A stretch of 31,295 bases of DNA from JANWLD01 sp035700225 (lineage in GTDB: Bacteria > Patescibacteriota > Saccharimonadia > Saccharimonadales > 2-12-FULL-41-12). Shown here piece by piece: positions 15,551 through 24,200 of the stretch; within the stretch, counting starts at the first letter, position 1, and the number at the start of each line of letters is the position of its first letter. Under the pieces are notes generated by a model. The model had not been told where the DNA came from. It worked only from the letters and a program-made list of their open reading frames with translations, and did not search any database. Where the stretch lies: positions 1 to 31,295 of the forward strand of contig DASSOT010000027.1 of NCBI GenBank assembly GCA_035700225.1, in the 5' to 3' direction. Both the position numbers and the translations under genes were made by a program.

Positions 15551-16024
15551 GTGGATTTTACCAAAGAAGGGCTTATAAGGATTGAAGACAAACCTGGCGA
15601 AGGAGAGGTGCTGGGACAAGCCGTTGCGCTAGGGCAATCATTTTTTGATGTGCTTAGAGAGTCCGGAGTAAGGATGACTATGGATCATATGGGCGCCGTG
15701 CTTGTAAGCACCGTGCTTAATCCTGCGGCTTCACCCGAGTTCAGCAGACAGGTAATGGGAAAGTTCAAGCGCGCGGAAATAGATTCGTCTCCTCGGGTTT
15801 TGCAACCCAAGGAGGGCAGTGCGTTATACCAAGGGCTGGCATTAATGGGTATATCTAATGCTGATGCCCGTACTAAACGTATTTTTATCGGCGCAGGCGG
15901 CCATAATGCTCGTAACGCTTTTCTGAACAGAAACAACGTTAAAAGGGCGAAGGAATACAAAAGGCAATTAAAGCGAGCTATGGAAGAAAGCATTGTAAAA
16001 GATTTCCCCGGCGATGATTTCTAG
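15551..16024 (+). CDS. Hypothetical protein, 157 aa, unrecognised
   Basis: No family is recognised. It starts with GTG and has no membrane segment. Mixed alpha/beta character is suggested by GEVLGQAVALGQSFFDVLRESGVRMTMDHMGAVLV; the C-terminal third is basic and helical (NNVKRAKEYKRQLKRAMEES) after a glycine-rich turn IFIGAGGHNARNAF. It has its own promoter between tig and clpP, and its stop codon lies inside the CIRCE operator of clpP. The position between two protein-quality-control genes is suggestive but not evidence of function. Confidence 0.75.
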   Translation: MDFTKEGLIRIEDKPGEGEVLGQAVALGQSFFDVLRESGVRMTMDHMGAVLVSTVLNPAASPEFSRQVMGKFKRAEIDSSPRVLQPKEGSALYQGLALMGISNADARTKRIFIGAGGHNARNAFLNRNNVKRAKEYKRQLKRAMEESIVKDFPGDDF

Positions 16025-16047
16025 CACTCTGGGTTGACGAGTGCTAA
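16021..16047 (+). promoter_or_regulatory. CIRCE element (HrcA operator) upstream of clpP
   Basis: CTAGCACTC, a 9-nt spacer and GAGTGCTAA match the CIRCE consensus (TTAGCACTC-N9-GAGTGCTAA) at every base but the first. The spacer and right arm overlap the clpP -35 box, so bound HrcA would block RNA polymerase. It implies an HrcA repressor elsewhere in the genome and heat-shock induction of clpP. Confidence 0.92.
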
Positions 16048-16063
16048 TCTTAGGTGATAGAAT
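16034..16063 (+). promoter_or_regulatory. clpP promoter, leaderless geometry
   Basis: TTGACG (16034-16039), an 18-nt spacer and TAGAAT (16058-16063) end 7 nt before the clpP ATG. The -35 lies within the CIRCE element. No ribosome-binding site can fit in the resulting transcript. Confidence 0.7.
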
Positions 16064-16070
16064 GTGACAC

Positions 16071-16697
16071 ATGAGCAATCCAAAAAACCAAGTATTAATC
16101 CCTACGGTCATAGAACAGGAAGGCCGCATAGAGCGGGCTTATGACATATATTCCAGGCTGTTAAAAGACAATATTATATTTCTGGGAACCGATGTTAACG
16201 AGCACACTGCAAATCTAGTTGTCGCACAGCTCCTGTTTTTGGCTAACGAGAACCCGAACAAAGATATCAAACTTTACATCAACAGTCCCGGCGGTAGCGT
16301 ATATGACGCTTTGGCCATCTACGACACCATGCAGTATGTGAAGAACGATATACAAACCGTCGGTATCGGCGTACAGGCCAGTGCCGCGGCATTTTTGCTA
16401 AGTAGCGGCACCAAAGGCAAGCGCTCACTTCTTCAGCATGCGACCGTGATGATTCACCAGCCTTCCAGCGGAACGCGCGGAAAGGTTACGGATCAGGAAA
16501 TCGACCTGCGTGAAGCTTTGCGCGTAAAGAAACTTTTGGAAGAAATCATGGCCAAGAATACCGGCCAAAAACATGAAAAAATACACCACGACATGGAGCG
16601 TGACTTCTGGATGACGGCAGACGAGGCCAAGAAATACGGCCTGGTGGATGAGATTATAAAGACCATTCCAAAAGCACCCAAAGACGTAAAGAAATAA
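16071..16697 (+). CDS. clpP: ATP-dependent Clp protease proteolytic subunit
   Basis: ClpP forms the tetradecameric serine-protease chamber fed by ClpX or ClpC. The 208 residues contain YINSPGGSVYDALAIYDTMQ, the Ser nucleophile in the segment GVQASAAAFLL (family usual: AASMGA, so the neighbours of the Ser differ), the catalytic His in MIHQP, and the Asp in DMERDFWMTADEA. The length is typical. Expression is probably under HrcA control through the overlapping CIRCE, and the -10 box leaves essentially no 5' leader. No Clp ATPase gene is in the window. Confidence 0.95.
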   Translation: MSNPKNQVLIPTVIEQEGRIERAYDIYSRLLKDNIIFLGTDVNEHTANLVVAQLLFLANENPNKDIKLYINSPGGSVYDALAIYDTMQYVKNDIQTVGIGVQASAAAFLLSSGTKGKRSLLQHATVMIHQPSSGTRGKVTDQEIDLREALRVKKLLEEIMAKNTGQKHEKIHHDMERDFWMTADEAKKYGLVDEIIKTIPKAPKDVKK

Positions 16698-16699
16698 AA

Positions 16700-16729
16700 T
16701 TGTAAAATTTTTGCAAATCATGCTATAAT
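16700..16729 (+). promoter_or_regulatory. Promoter of the 217-aa unknown gene
   Basis: TTGTAA (16700-16705), an 18-nt spacer and TATAAT (16724-16729) are followed by the ATG 10 nt later. The leader would be about 3-5 nt, too short for a ribosome-binding site. The -35 lies 3 nt after the clpP stop. Confidence 0.6.
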
Positions 16730-16739
16730 ATTTTATAGT

Positions 16740-17393
16740 ATGAGTAGTTTTGAAACGCTACTGGAAGCGAAACGACACCCTGCGAACCCTGTTTTTTCTT
16801 TTTCCCGTAGTAATGGCAAATACACTCCCGACCATGTAGTAGAAGCTAGAAGAGAGCGCAGGCGCCAGGCCAGACAACAGAAACGCCTGGAAAATCTGCG
16901 TAGGTCGCGCGGTACACACCCCCGGCAGATTCTGGGCAATGAGAACGGTGAATTCACTGTAGACTTTATAAGATTTATGGCCGACAAAGGTATGCCTGGT
17001 TCGGAGGATGTCCCGTTGCCGATAACCGAGCAGGATTTGACCTTCAATCTATTCGGCAGTAAAAGACGGCCTGCACGACCCCGGACTATCCGCGGTTATC
17101 GTATAGGGTGCGTAGCTCCCGAAAGCCTGGCGAACAGGAGAGCTACCAGCTTTGACTCGTTTGTCTGCGTAGACCATGAAAAGATGGATTACCCCAGAGT
17201 ATACATTTGCGAGGATGAAAAGCTTCGGATGTACAGCCAGGAGGCCTTAGGCGCTACTGATGTAGTAATACCTGCGGGTAAAAAGTTCCATATGGGCCAT
17301 GTCGCAGGAGTGAACCAACCTATAAGTTTCAGGCCTCAGGATGTGCAGGAGTTGCTACTAAGAGTTGCCGAACACAACGTACCCGGCGCCTGA
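16740..17393 (+). CDS. Hypothetical protein, 217 aa, unrecognised
   Basis: No family is recognised and there are no membrane segments. Residues 35-60 are strongly basic and probably helical (EARRERRRQARQQKRLENLR), which could bind nucleic acid. The middle has an acidic/neutral section ending in a second basic run (GSKRRPARPRTIRGYRIG). The C-terminal part looks like a compact beta-rich domain (SFVCVDHEKMDYPRVYICED; ATDVVIPAGKKFHMGHVAG). It has its own promoter between clpP and rpoB. The stop is followed four bases later by the rpoB -35 box, so the two units are packed closely. Confidence 0.75.
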   Translation: MSSFETLLEAKRHPANPVFSFSRSNGKYTPDHVVEARRERRRQARQQKRLENLRRSRGTHPRQILGNENGEFTVDFIRFMADKGMPGSEDVPLPITEQDLTFNLFGSKRRPARPRTIRGYRIGCVAPESLANRRATSFDSFVCVDHEKMDYPRVYICEDEKLRMYSQEALGATDVVIPAGKKFHMGHVAGVNQPISFRPQDVQELLLRVAEHNVPGA

Positions 17394-17396
17394 AGC

Positions 17397-17425
17397 TTGA
17401 CATGATTTATCCGTGCCAGTATACT
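17397..17425 (+). promoter_or_regulatory. rpoBC promoter with palindromic -10 region
   Basis: A perfect TTGACA (17397-17402), 17-nt spacer and TATACT (17420-17425) form the strongest promoter in the window. The -10 lies within the perfect 12-bp palindrome CCAGTATACTGG (17416-17427), a possible operator. Transcription from here gives a 5' leader of about 220 nt before rpoB. Confidence 0.75.
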
Positions 17426-17559
17426 GGTTTTTAAGAAGTAGTGGTCGGCACTATTGTGTATTGTCTCAAAATTTAAGATAGTAACGATAGCGATGTCGCA
17501 GTAATCTTCGGCGCCAACAGATTAAATGAAAATGCAAAAACTGCGTAATGCAGGTTAAA

Positions 17560-17606
17560 AACAATCAAAGACGTATCTGACAGGCTGAGATACGCCTATG
17601 ATTGTT
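17560..17606 (+). promoter_or_regulatory. Two-tier hairpin in the rpoB mRNA leader
   Basis: AACAATCA (17560-17567) pairs with TGATTGTT (17599-17606) and, inside a symmetric 4+4 internal loop, CGTATCT (17572-17578) pairs with AGATACG (17588-17594) around a 9-nt apical loop. No U-tract follows, so it is not an intrinsic terminator. It lies about 45 nt upstream of the rpoB ATG. A 10-codon ORF (17526-17558, MKMQKLRNAG) ends just before it. It may be a binding site for autoregulation or a stability element; nothing shows which. The remainder of 17426-17559 holds only a small stem (17439-17453). Confidence 0.55.
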
Positions 17607-17651
17607 AACTTAAAACTTCAATAAGGGAAGAGGAGTCACCACTAACGATTT

Positions 17652-20600
17652 ATGGCAAAGACGGCAACAGCTAGCAAGAACACCAAAACCACAAAAAATA
17701 ACAGAGTATATTTGAGCGAGCAGGGCTTTTCGGTCCAGCTTCCGAACCTGGTAGACCACCAGAACCGTTCCTGGCAATGGTTCGTTGAGGAAGGTCTGGG
17801 CGAACTTTTGGCCGAGATAAGCCCTATCGACGACTACACGGGTACCAAGCTCAGCCTGGACTTCAAGCAGTATCACTTTGAAGAACCTAAGATGAGCGAA
17901 GACGAGGCCCGCGAAAATAACGTGAGCTACGAAGCGCCTCTGAAGGCGCAGGTCGTGCTTACAAACAAAGTTACGGGCGAGGTCAAGGAACACGAGATTT
18001 ATCTCGGCGACTTCCCATGGATGACCAACCGCGGTACTTTCGTAATCAATGGCGCAGAACGCGTAGTAGTAAGCCAGCTGATAAGATCAGCTGGCGTTTT
18101 CTTCACGGCGGAACAATCTTCGGCCGGCCGCAATCTGTACGGGGCCAAGATTATCCCTGGCAGGGGTGCTTGGCTGGAGTTCGAAACTGCCGCAAACGGT
18201 GCGATTTTCGTAAAGATTGACCGCAAGCGCAAGATACCTGTAACCACATTGCTCCGTGCTCTTGGTATGAGCGAAGCGGACATGAAGGAAGCCTTCAAGC
18301 ACGTTGACCAGGGAGAGCTAAATTATCTTGACACCACTATAGAAAAAGATCCTTCCAAGACTTCTTCCGAAGCCCTTATCGAGGTTTACAGGCGGCTGAG
18401 GCCGGGTGACCTCGCTACTGTCGATAATGCCCGCAGTCTGCTTGAAAATATGTTCTATAACTTCAAGCGGTTCGACTTCAGCCGAGTCGGACGCTACAAG
18501 ATAAACAAGAGGCTTGATCTGAATGTTCCGAACAACATGGAAAACCGCGTAATGCGGCTTGAAGACCTCAAGGCTATAATCAGCGAAGTAATCAGGCTGA
18601 ACAACACCCAGGAGCCGGCTGACGACATCGACAGCCTGGCCAACCGGCGCGTAAAACTTGTCGGCGAACTTGTACAAAGGCAGTTCCGCATCGGTCTGCT
18701 CCGCATGGAACGCAACACAAAAGACCGCATGAGCATGAGCGAAATCGAAACGGTAACGCCCGGACAGCTGATAAATGCCCGTCCGGTAGTAGCCGCAGTA
18801 AGGGAATTCTTTGCGAGCTCCCAGCTGAGCCAGTTCATGGACCAGATAAACCCCGTGAGCGAGCTTGCTCACAAGCGCCGCCTGAGCTCAATGGGCCCCG
18901 GTGGCCTGTCCCGCGAGCGAGCCGGTTTTGAAGTCCGCGACGCGCACTCTACGCATTACGGCAGGATATGCGCCGTAGAGACCCCTGAGGGTGCTAACAT
19001 CGGCCTGGTGCTGAACCTTGCCAACTACGCGCGCATAAATGATTACGGATTTATCGAAACACCTTACCGAAAAGTCATCAACGCAGTCACTGCTAAGGAT
19101 GCGCCTGGCTACACCGCCAGCGTTAACCTGGAAGACGAAAAAGGCAAGGTCATAGTAAAAGCCGGCGCTAAGATAACTGCCGCTGACGCAAAGAAACTTG
19201 CCGCTGTCAAAAATCAGAAGACATGGCCGGTCAAATCTGTTGTAACTGACAAGATTGAATACCTTGATGCCGCTGAAGAAGACAAGGCTGTGATAGCCGG
19301 CGCCGGAAACATCATCGATAAAGACGGGCACTTTGCCGACGAAAGGGTTGCCGCAAGGGTACGTCTGAAGGTCGGAGAAACCGACGCTAACGATGTTACA
19401 CACATGGATGCCAGCAACAACCAGATAATCGGTTCTATCGCCGGTTTGATTCCTTTCGTAGAGAGAGACCGCGTGGACCGAGCCTTGGTTGGTTCCAACC
19501 AGCAGAAGCAGGCGGTACCCCTGGTAAAGCCGGAAGCTCCGACTATCGGAACCGGCCTTGAAAACTCTGTTGCCAAAAACAGCGGACAGGTAATCTATGC
19601 CGAGGATGCCGGAGAAGTCTTGAAGGCTTCTGCCGATGAAGTCGTGGTCAATTACAAGACTAAGAAAAAAGTTACTTACAAACCGCTTCATTTCCTCAGA
19701 AGCAATGAAGGCACATGTATCAACCACAGGGTTGTAGTATCAAGCGGACAAAAAGTCAAAGCCGGCGATGTACTCGTCGAGGGTATGTCCATAGAAAACG
19801 GCGAGCTTGCACTCGGACGCGACCTTAGGGTTGCATTCATGCCTTGGGGCGGATACAACTTTGAAGATGCCATAGTGATTTCCAGAAAGCTGGTAGAGGA
19901 TGACTCGCTGACCAGCATCCACATCGTCGATTACATGACCGAAGTCCGCGAAACCAAACTAGGACCGGAGATAGTCACCGGCGACATTCCGAACGTATCC
20001 GAGGACGCATTGCGGCATCTGGACGAAGAAGGAATTGTGCGAATCGGGGCGGAAGTACACCCTGGAGACATCCTGGTGGGTAAGATTACGCCAAAGGGCG
20101 AACAGGAACTTTCCAGCGAGGAAAGGCTTCTGCGAGCTATCTTCGGTGAAAAGGCTAAGGAAGTACGCGATACTTCCCAGCGGATGAGCAACGGCAAGCA
20201 CGGCAAGGTCGTGGGCGTAAAGGTGTTCTCACGAGAGAACGGCCATGAGCTTAAAGCCGGCGTCATCAAGCAGATTCAGGTTTTCGTAGCGCAGATGCGA
20301 AAAGTCCAGGTCGGCGATAAGCTGGCCGGGCGCCACGGTAACAAGGGTGTAATTGCCCGCATACTCCCCGTCGAGGATATGCCGTTTTCTGAAGACGGCC
20401 AGCCTGTTGACATCATACTGAACCCTCTCGGCGTACCAAGCCGAATGAACCTGGGGCAGTTGTTTGAAACTCACCTGGGTATGGCGGCCAAAGCTCTGGG
20501 AATGAAGATTGCAACACCTTCATTCAACGGAGTTCCCGTAGGCAAGATAAAAGAACTGCTGAAGGAAGCTAAGCTACCAGAAGACGGCAAATTACAGCTT

Positions 20601-21209
20601 TATGACGGTCGTACGGGCGAAGCTCTTAAGGAAAAGACCGTAGTAGGCACCATGTACATGCTGAAACTTACTCATATGGTTACTGATAAGATACACGCCC
20701 GCTCGACAGGACCTTACACGATGGTCACTCAACAGCCGCTAGGCGGAAAAGCCCAGAACGGCGGCCAGAGGTTCGGCGAAATGGAAGTGTGGGCGCTGGA
20801 AGCTTACGGTGCATCCAACACCTTGCAGGAAATGCTTACCATCAAGTCTGACGACGTTTACGGACGAAGCAAGGCCTATGAATCCATCATCAAACAAACC
20901 GATATAGTTGGGCCGAAGGTTCCGGAAAGCTTCAATGTGCTGGTCAAGGAACTACAAGGCCTTGGGCTGAAAGTCGACCTGATAGAAGAAGACAAGGTCG
21001 TGGATGCCGAGGATGTGTTGGCCGAAAACATAAAGGGCGAAGCCGAGGATCAGTCCGAAGTGGATGTACCTGAACCGCAAGCCAGCAATGTCGATGTCAG
21101 CGAAGACGCGAGCGTTGATGAATACATGGTAATGGAGCTTGAGGACGACGTGCCAGCGACGACGGCTGTTTCCGACGAGGGCGACGATAAAGAAGAAGGA
21201 GAGGCTTAA
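17652..21209 (+). CDS. rpoB: DNA-directed RNA polymerase subunit beta
   Basis: Beta contributes to the catalytic cleft of RNA polymerase. The 1185 residues show the conserved order DFPWMTNRGTFVINGAERVVVSQL, the rifampicin-region block SSQLSQFMDQINP (S389 onward), HKRRLSSMGPGGLSRERAGFEVRD, the region around NLGQLFETHLG and the C-terminal GGQRFGEMEVWALEAYGAS. An acidic tail of about 75 residues (rich in D, E, V) extends past the conserved end. Residues matching E. coli N518, L533 and P564 are Ile, Met and Ala. The nearest purine-rich stretch (AGGAG, 17631-17635) is 16 nt from the ATG, and an in-frame stop at 17643 excludes an earlier start. rpoC follows after 3 nt. Confidence 0.97.
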   Translation: MAKTATASKNTKTTKNNRVYLSEQGFSVQLPNLVDHQNRSWQWFVEEGLGELLAEISPIDDYTGTKLSLDFKQYHFEEPKMSEDEARENNVSYEAPLKAQVVLTNKVTGEVKEHEIYLGDFPWMTNRGTFVINGAERVVVSQLIRSAGVFFTAEQSSAGRNLYGAKIIPGRGAWLEFETAANGAIFVKIDRKRKIPVTTLLRALGMSEADMKEAFKHVDQGELNYLDTTIEKDPSKTSSEALIEVYRRLRPGDLATVDNARSLLENMFYNFKRFDFSRVGRYKINKRLDLNVPNNMENRVMRLEDLKAIISEVIRLNNTQEPADDIDSLANRRVKLVGELVQRQFRIGLLRMERNTKDRMSMSEIETVTPGQLINARPVVAAVREFFASSQLSQFMDQINPVSELAHKRRLSSMGPGGLSRERAGFEVRDAHSTHYGRICAVETPEGANIGLVLNLANYARINDYGFIETPYRKVINAVTAKDAPGYTASVNLEDEKGKVIVKAGAKITAADAKKLAAVKNQKTWPVKSVVTDKIEYLDAAEEDKAVIAGAGNIIDKDGHFADERVAARVRLKVGETDANDVTHMDASNNQIIGSIAGLIPFVERDRVDRALVGSNQQKQAVPLVKPEAPTIGTGLENSVAKNSGQVIYAEDAGEVLKASADEVVVNYKTKKKVTYKPLHFLRSNEGTCINHRVVVSSGQKVKAGDVLVEGMSIENGELALGRDLRVAFMPWGGYNFEDAIVISRKLVEDDSLTSIHIVDYMTEVRETKLGPEIVTGDIPNVSEDALRHLDEEGIVRIGAEVHPGDILVGKITPKGEQELSSEERLLRAIFGEKAKEVRDTSQRMSNGKHGKVVGVKVFSRENGHELKAGVIKQIQVFVAQMRKVQVGDKLAGRHGNKGVIARILPVEDMPFSEDGQPVDIILNPLGVPSRMNLGQLFETHLGMAAKALGMKIATPSFNGVPVGKIKELLKEAKLPEDGKLQLYDGRTGEALKEKTVVGTMYMLKLTHMVTDKIHARSTGPYTMVTQQPLGGKAQNGGQRFGEMEVWALEAYGASNTLQEMLTIKSDDVYGRSKAYESIIKQTDIVGPKVPESFNVLVKELQGLGLKVDLIEEDKVVDAEDVLAENIKGEAEDQSEVDVPEPQASNVDVSEDASVDEYMVMELEDDVPATTAVSDEGDDKEEGEA

Positions 21210-21212
21210 GTC

Positions 21213-24200
21213 ATGAGAAGATACACTAACGGAACCAACATTGCTGATTTTGATGCCGTTCGCCTGGCTGTAGCCAGCTCGGAAGACATAATGGATTGGA
21301 GCTACGGCGAAGTTACCAAGCCGGAAACCATCAACTACCGTACCCAGAAGCCTGAACGCGACGGGCTGTTCTGTGAAAGGATTTTCGGTCCGGCAAAAGA
21401 CATCAATCCGCACGATGCCAAATACAAAGGAGTACGTTCCCGAGAAGCCGCTGTCGATAAGAATGGCGAGCTGGTAACCAAATCCATCGTAAGGCGCGAA
21501 AGGATGGGCCATATCAAACTGGCAAGCCCGGTAGCCCATATATGGTTTCTTCGAGGCACCCCGAGCGCAGTCGGCTTGTTGCTAGGAATGACCGTCAAGA
21601 GCCTGGAGAGAATCGCTTATTTCGCAAGCTACATCATCAAATCCGTAGACAAGGAAAAACGCGACAAGATACTGGCCGACAAAGAAGCTGAAACAGTCGC
21701 CGCACAGGAAGCTATCAAAGCCCGATACGAGAAAGAAGCCGAAGACGAAAAAGAAGACGTCAAGGCATTGGCAGAAGCCCAGACCAAAGAGCTGGAAGAA
21801 GTACAGCAGAACTTTGAAGAGTTCAAAGACATGGTCGTCAGGCTTGAGAAGTACAATCTGCTCAGCGAAAACGATTACCGCTCCTTGCCTGATGAGCTTA
21901 GCGGTCTGATTACCGTCGGCATGGGCGGCGGCGCATTGCAGGAACTGCTTGCAGAAATCGACCTGCCCAAGCTGATAAATGACCTTACCGTTGAAGCCGA
22001 AGAGGCCAAGGGTCAGCGCAAGAAAAAGATCATGAAGCGCCTCCGTCTACTGGAAAGCATGGAGAAAGCCGGAATCAAACCTACCAGCATGTGCGTAAGC
22101 GTATTGCCGGTTATTCCTCCGGATTTGCGCCCGATGGTCCAGCTTACAGGTGGCAGGTTCGCTACAAGCGACCTTAACGACCTTTACCGTAGAGTTATAA
22201 ACCGCAACAACAGGCTGAAAAAGCTTATCGACTTGAATGCTCCGGAAGTTATCCGCAGGAACGAACAGCGTATGCTTCAGGAAGCAGTCGATGCATTGAT
22301 AGACAACAGCAGTACCCGAAGCGGGCGCGCCGTAGCCGCTACCGGCCAAAGGCGCAGGCTGAAATCGCTCAGCGATATGCTGAAGGGCAAGCAGGGGCGT
22401 TTCCGCCAGAACCTGCTTGGTAAAAGGGTTGATTATTCCGGACGTTCGGTAATCGTTTCCGGTCCGGAGCTAAAGATGTTCCAGTGCGGTCTGCCGAAGA
22501 TGATGGCGCTTGAGCTTTTCAAGCCGTTCGTCATAGGCCAGCTCATACACAAAGAACTGGCGCATAACATCCGCAGTGCTACACGAATGATAGAAACCAA
22601 TGAAACTGCCGTGTGGGACGCTCTTGACGAAGTCATCAAAGACAAATATGTCCTTTTGAACCGCGCTCCCAGCTTGCACAGGCTTAGTATCCAGGCTTTC
22701 CAGCCGGTACTGATAGAAGGTAAGGCTATACAGCTACATCCTTTGGTATGTAAAGGTTTCAACGCTGACTTCGACGGCGACCAGATGGCGGTTCATTTGC
22801 CGCTTAGCGACAAAGCTCAAAAGGAAGCCCGCGAGATAATGGCGGCAAACAAGAACCTTCTGAAGCCTGCCGACGGTTCGCCGATACTGCATATTGAACA
22901 GGATATAGTCCTGGGTTGTTTCTATCTGACCTATGAGAAGCCCGACAGCGACAAGAAAGCGAAAGCCTACAATAACATCGCTGAAGCGCTGATGGCTTTC
23001 GACAAAGGCGTGATAAGACTTCAGGACAGGATTAAGATTACCTTCAGGGGTGAAGAAAAAGAAAGCACTTTCGGACGCTTCCTCTTTAACGAGATATTCC
23101 CAGATGATTTCCATTTCCAGGACGAGGCTATGACCAAGAAGAAGCTCGCCGCAGTAATGGCGCAGGTTTATCTGAAATACGGTCAGGCTAAAAGTGCCGA
23201 GATAGCAGACGAGCTGAAGAGTCTTGGTTTTGAATATGCCACGTACTCCGGCCTGTCAATGGGCATGAGCGACTTCGTGGACGTAAAGAAGCTAGACGAA
23301 ATCCTCGACAAAGCTGAAGAGCGTGCAACCGCAGTAAGCGAACAATACGACGAAGGCTTCATTACAGATGACGAGCGCTATAGGCTGACTATTGAAACAT
23401 GGACCGATGCCGATTCAGAGGTTCAAAGAGCTTTGAGTGAACAGTTCATCGGCGAGGACAATGCCATGTCGCTGGCGGTAACATCCGGCGCCAGGGGTTC
23501 CATCGTCCAGGTTAAGCAGGTCATAGGTTCTGTCGGAATCTTGTCCGACGCCACAGGGCGAGCTATGGAGCTACCGGTAAAGAGCAACTATCGCGATGGT
23601 CTTGATCCGCTGGAATACTTCACCTCTACCAGAGGTGCCAGAAAAGGCTTGATTGACACCGCGCTTAAGACAGCCGACTCAGGTTATCTGACCAGAAGGC
23701 TTGTTGACGTTGCCCAGGATGTGTTCACTACCACTGAAGATGATGCGGATGACCCGGGCTTTGCCATGTATCGTTCCGATGCAAAGGAAATAGGTGTGAG
23801 CTACGCTTCGCGCTTGCAAGGCCGTTTTGCCGCCGAAAACATAGGTAAATATGTAAAGAAAGGCCAGATAATCACCGACGAGACAGCCGGCGAAATCGAA
23901 AAAGACGAAAGCCTGGACGGCGTAAAGATAATGAGCGTGTTGAGTTATGGCGGAGTCCGCGGAGTAAATCCGAAGAGTTACGGCCTGGATCCGGCTACGG
24001 GTGAAATCGTCGCCGACCATAGTCCGATAGGCGTCATTGCCGCACAGAGTATCGGCGAGCCCGGTACCCAGCTTACCCTTCGTACATTCCACAGCGGTGG
24101 TGTTGCCGCGGCTGATGACATAACGCAGGGTCTTCCACGCGTGGAAGAGCTTTTCGAAGTACGCGTACCGAAAGGTAAGGCTTTCCTTTCCGACATTCCT

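Noticed and set aside
18888..19727. Minus-strand open frame of 279 codons inside rpoB
   Set aside because: Antisense shadow of a conserved rpoB region; long shadows are common opposite genes with this codon bias.
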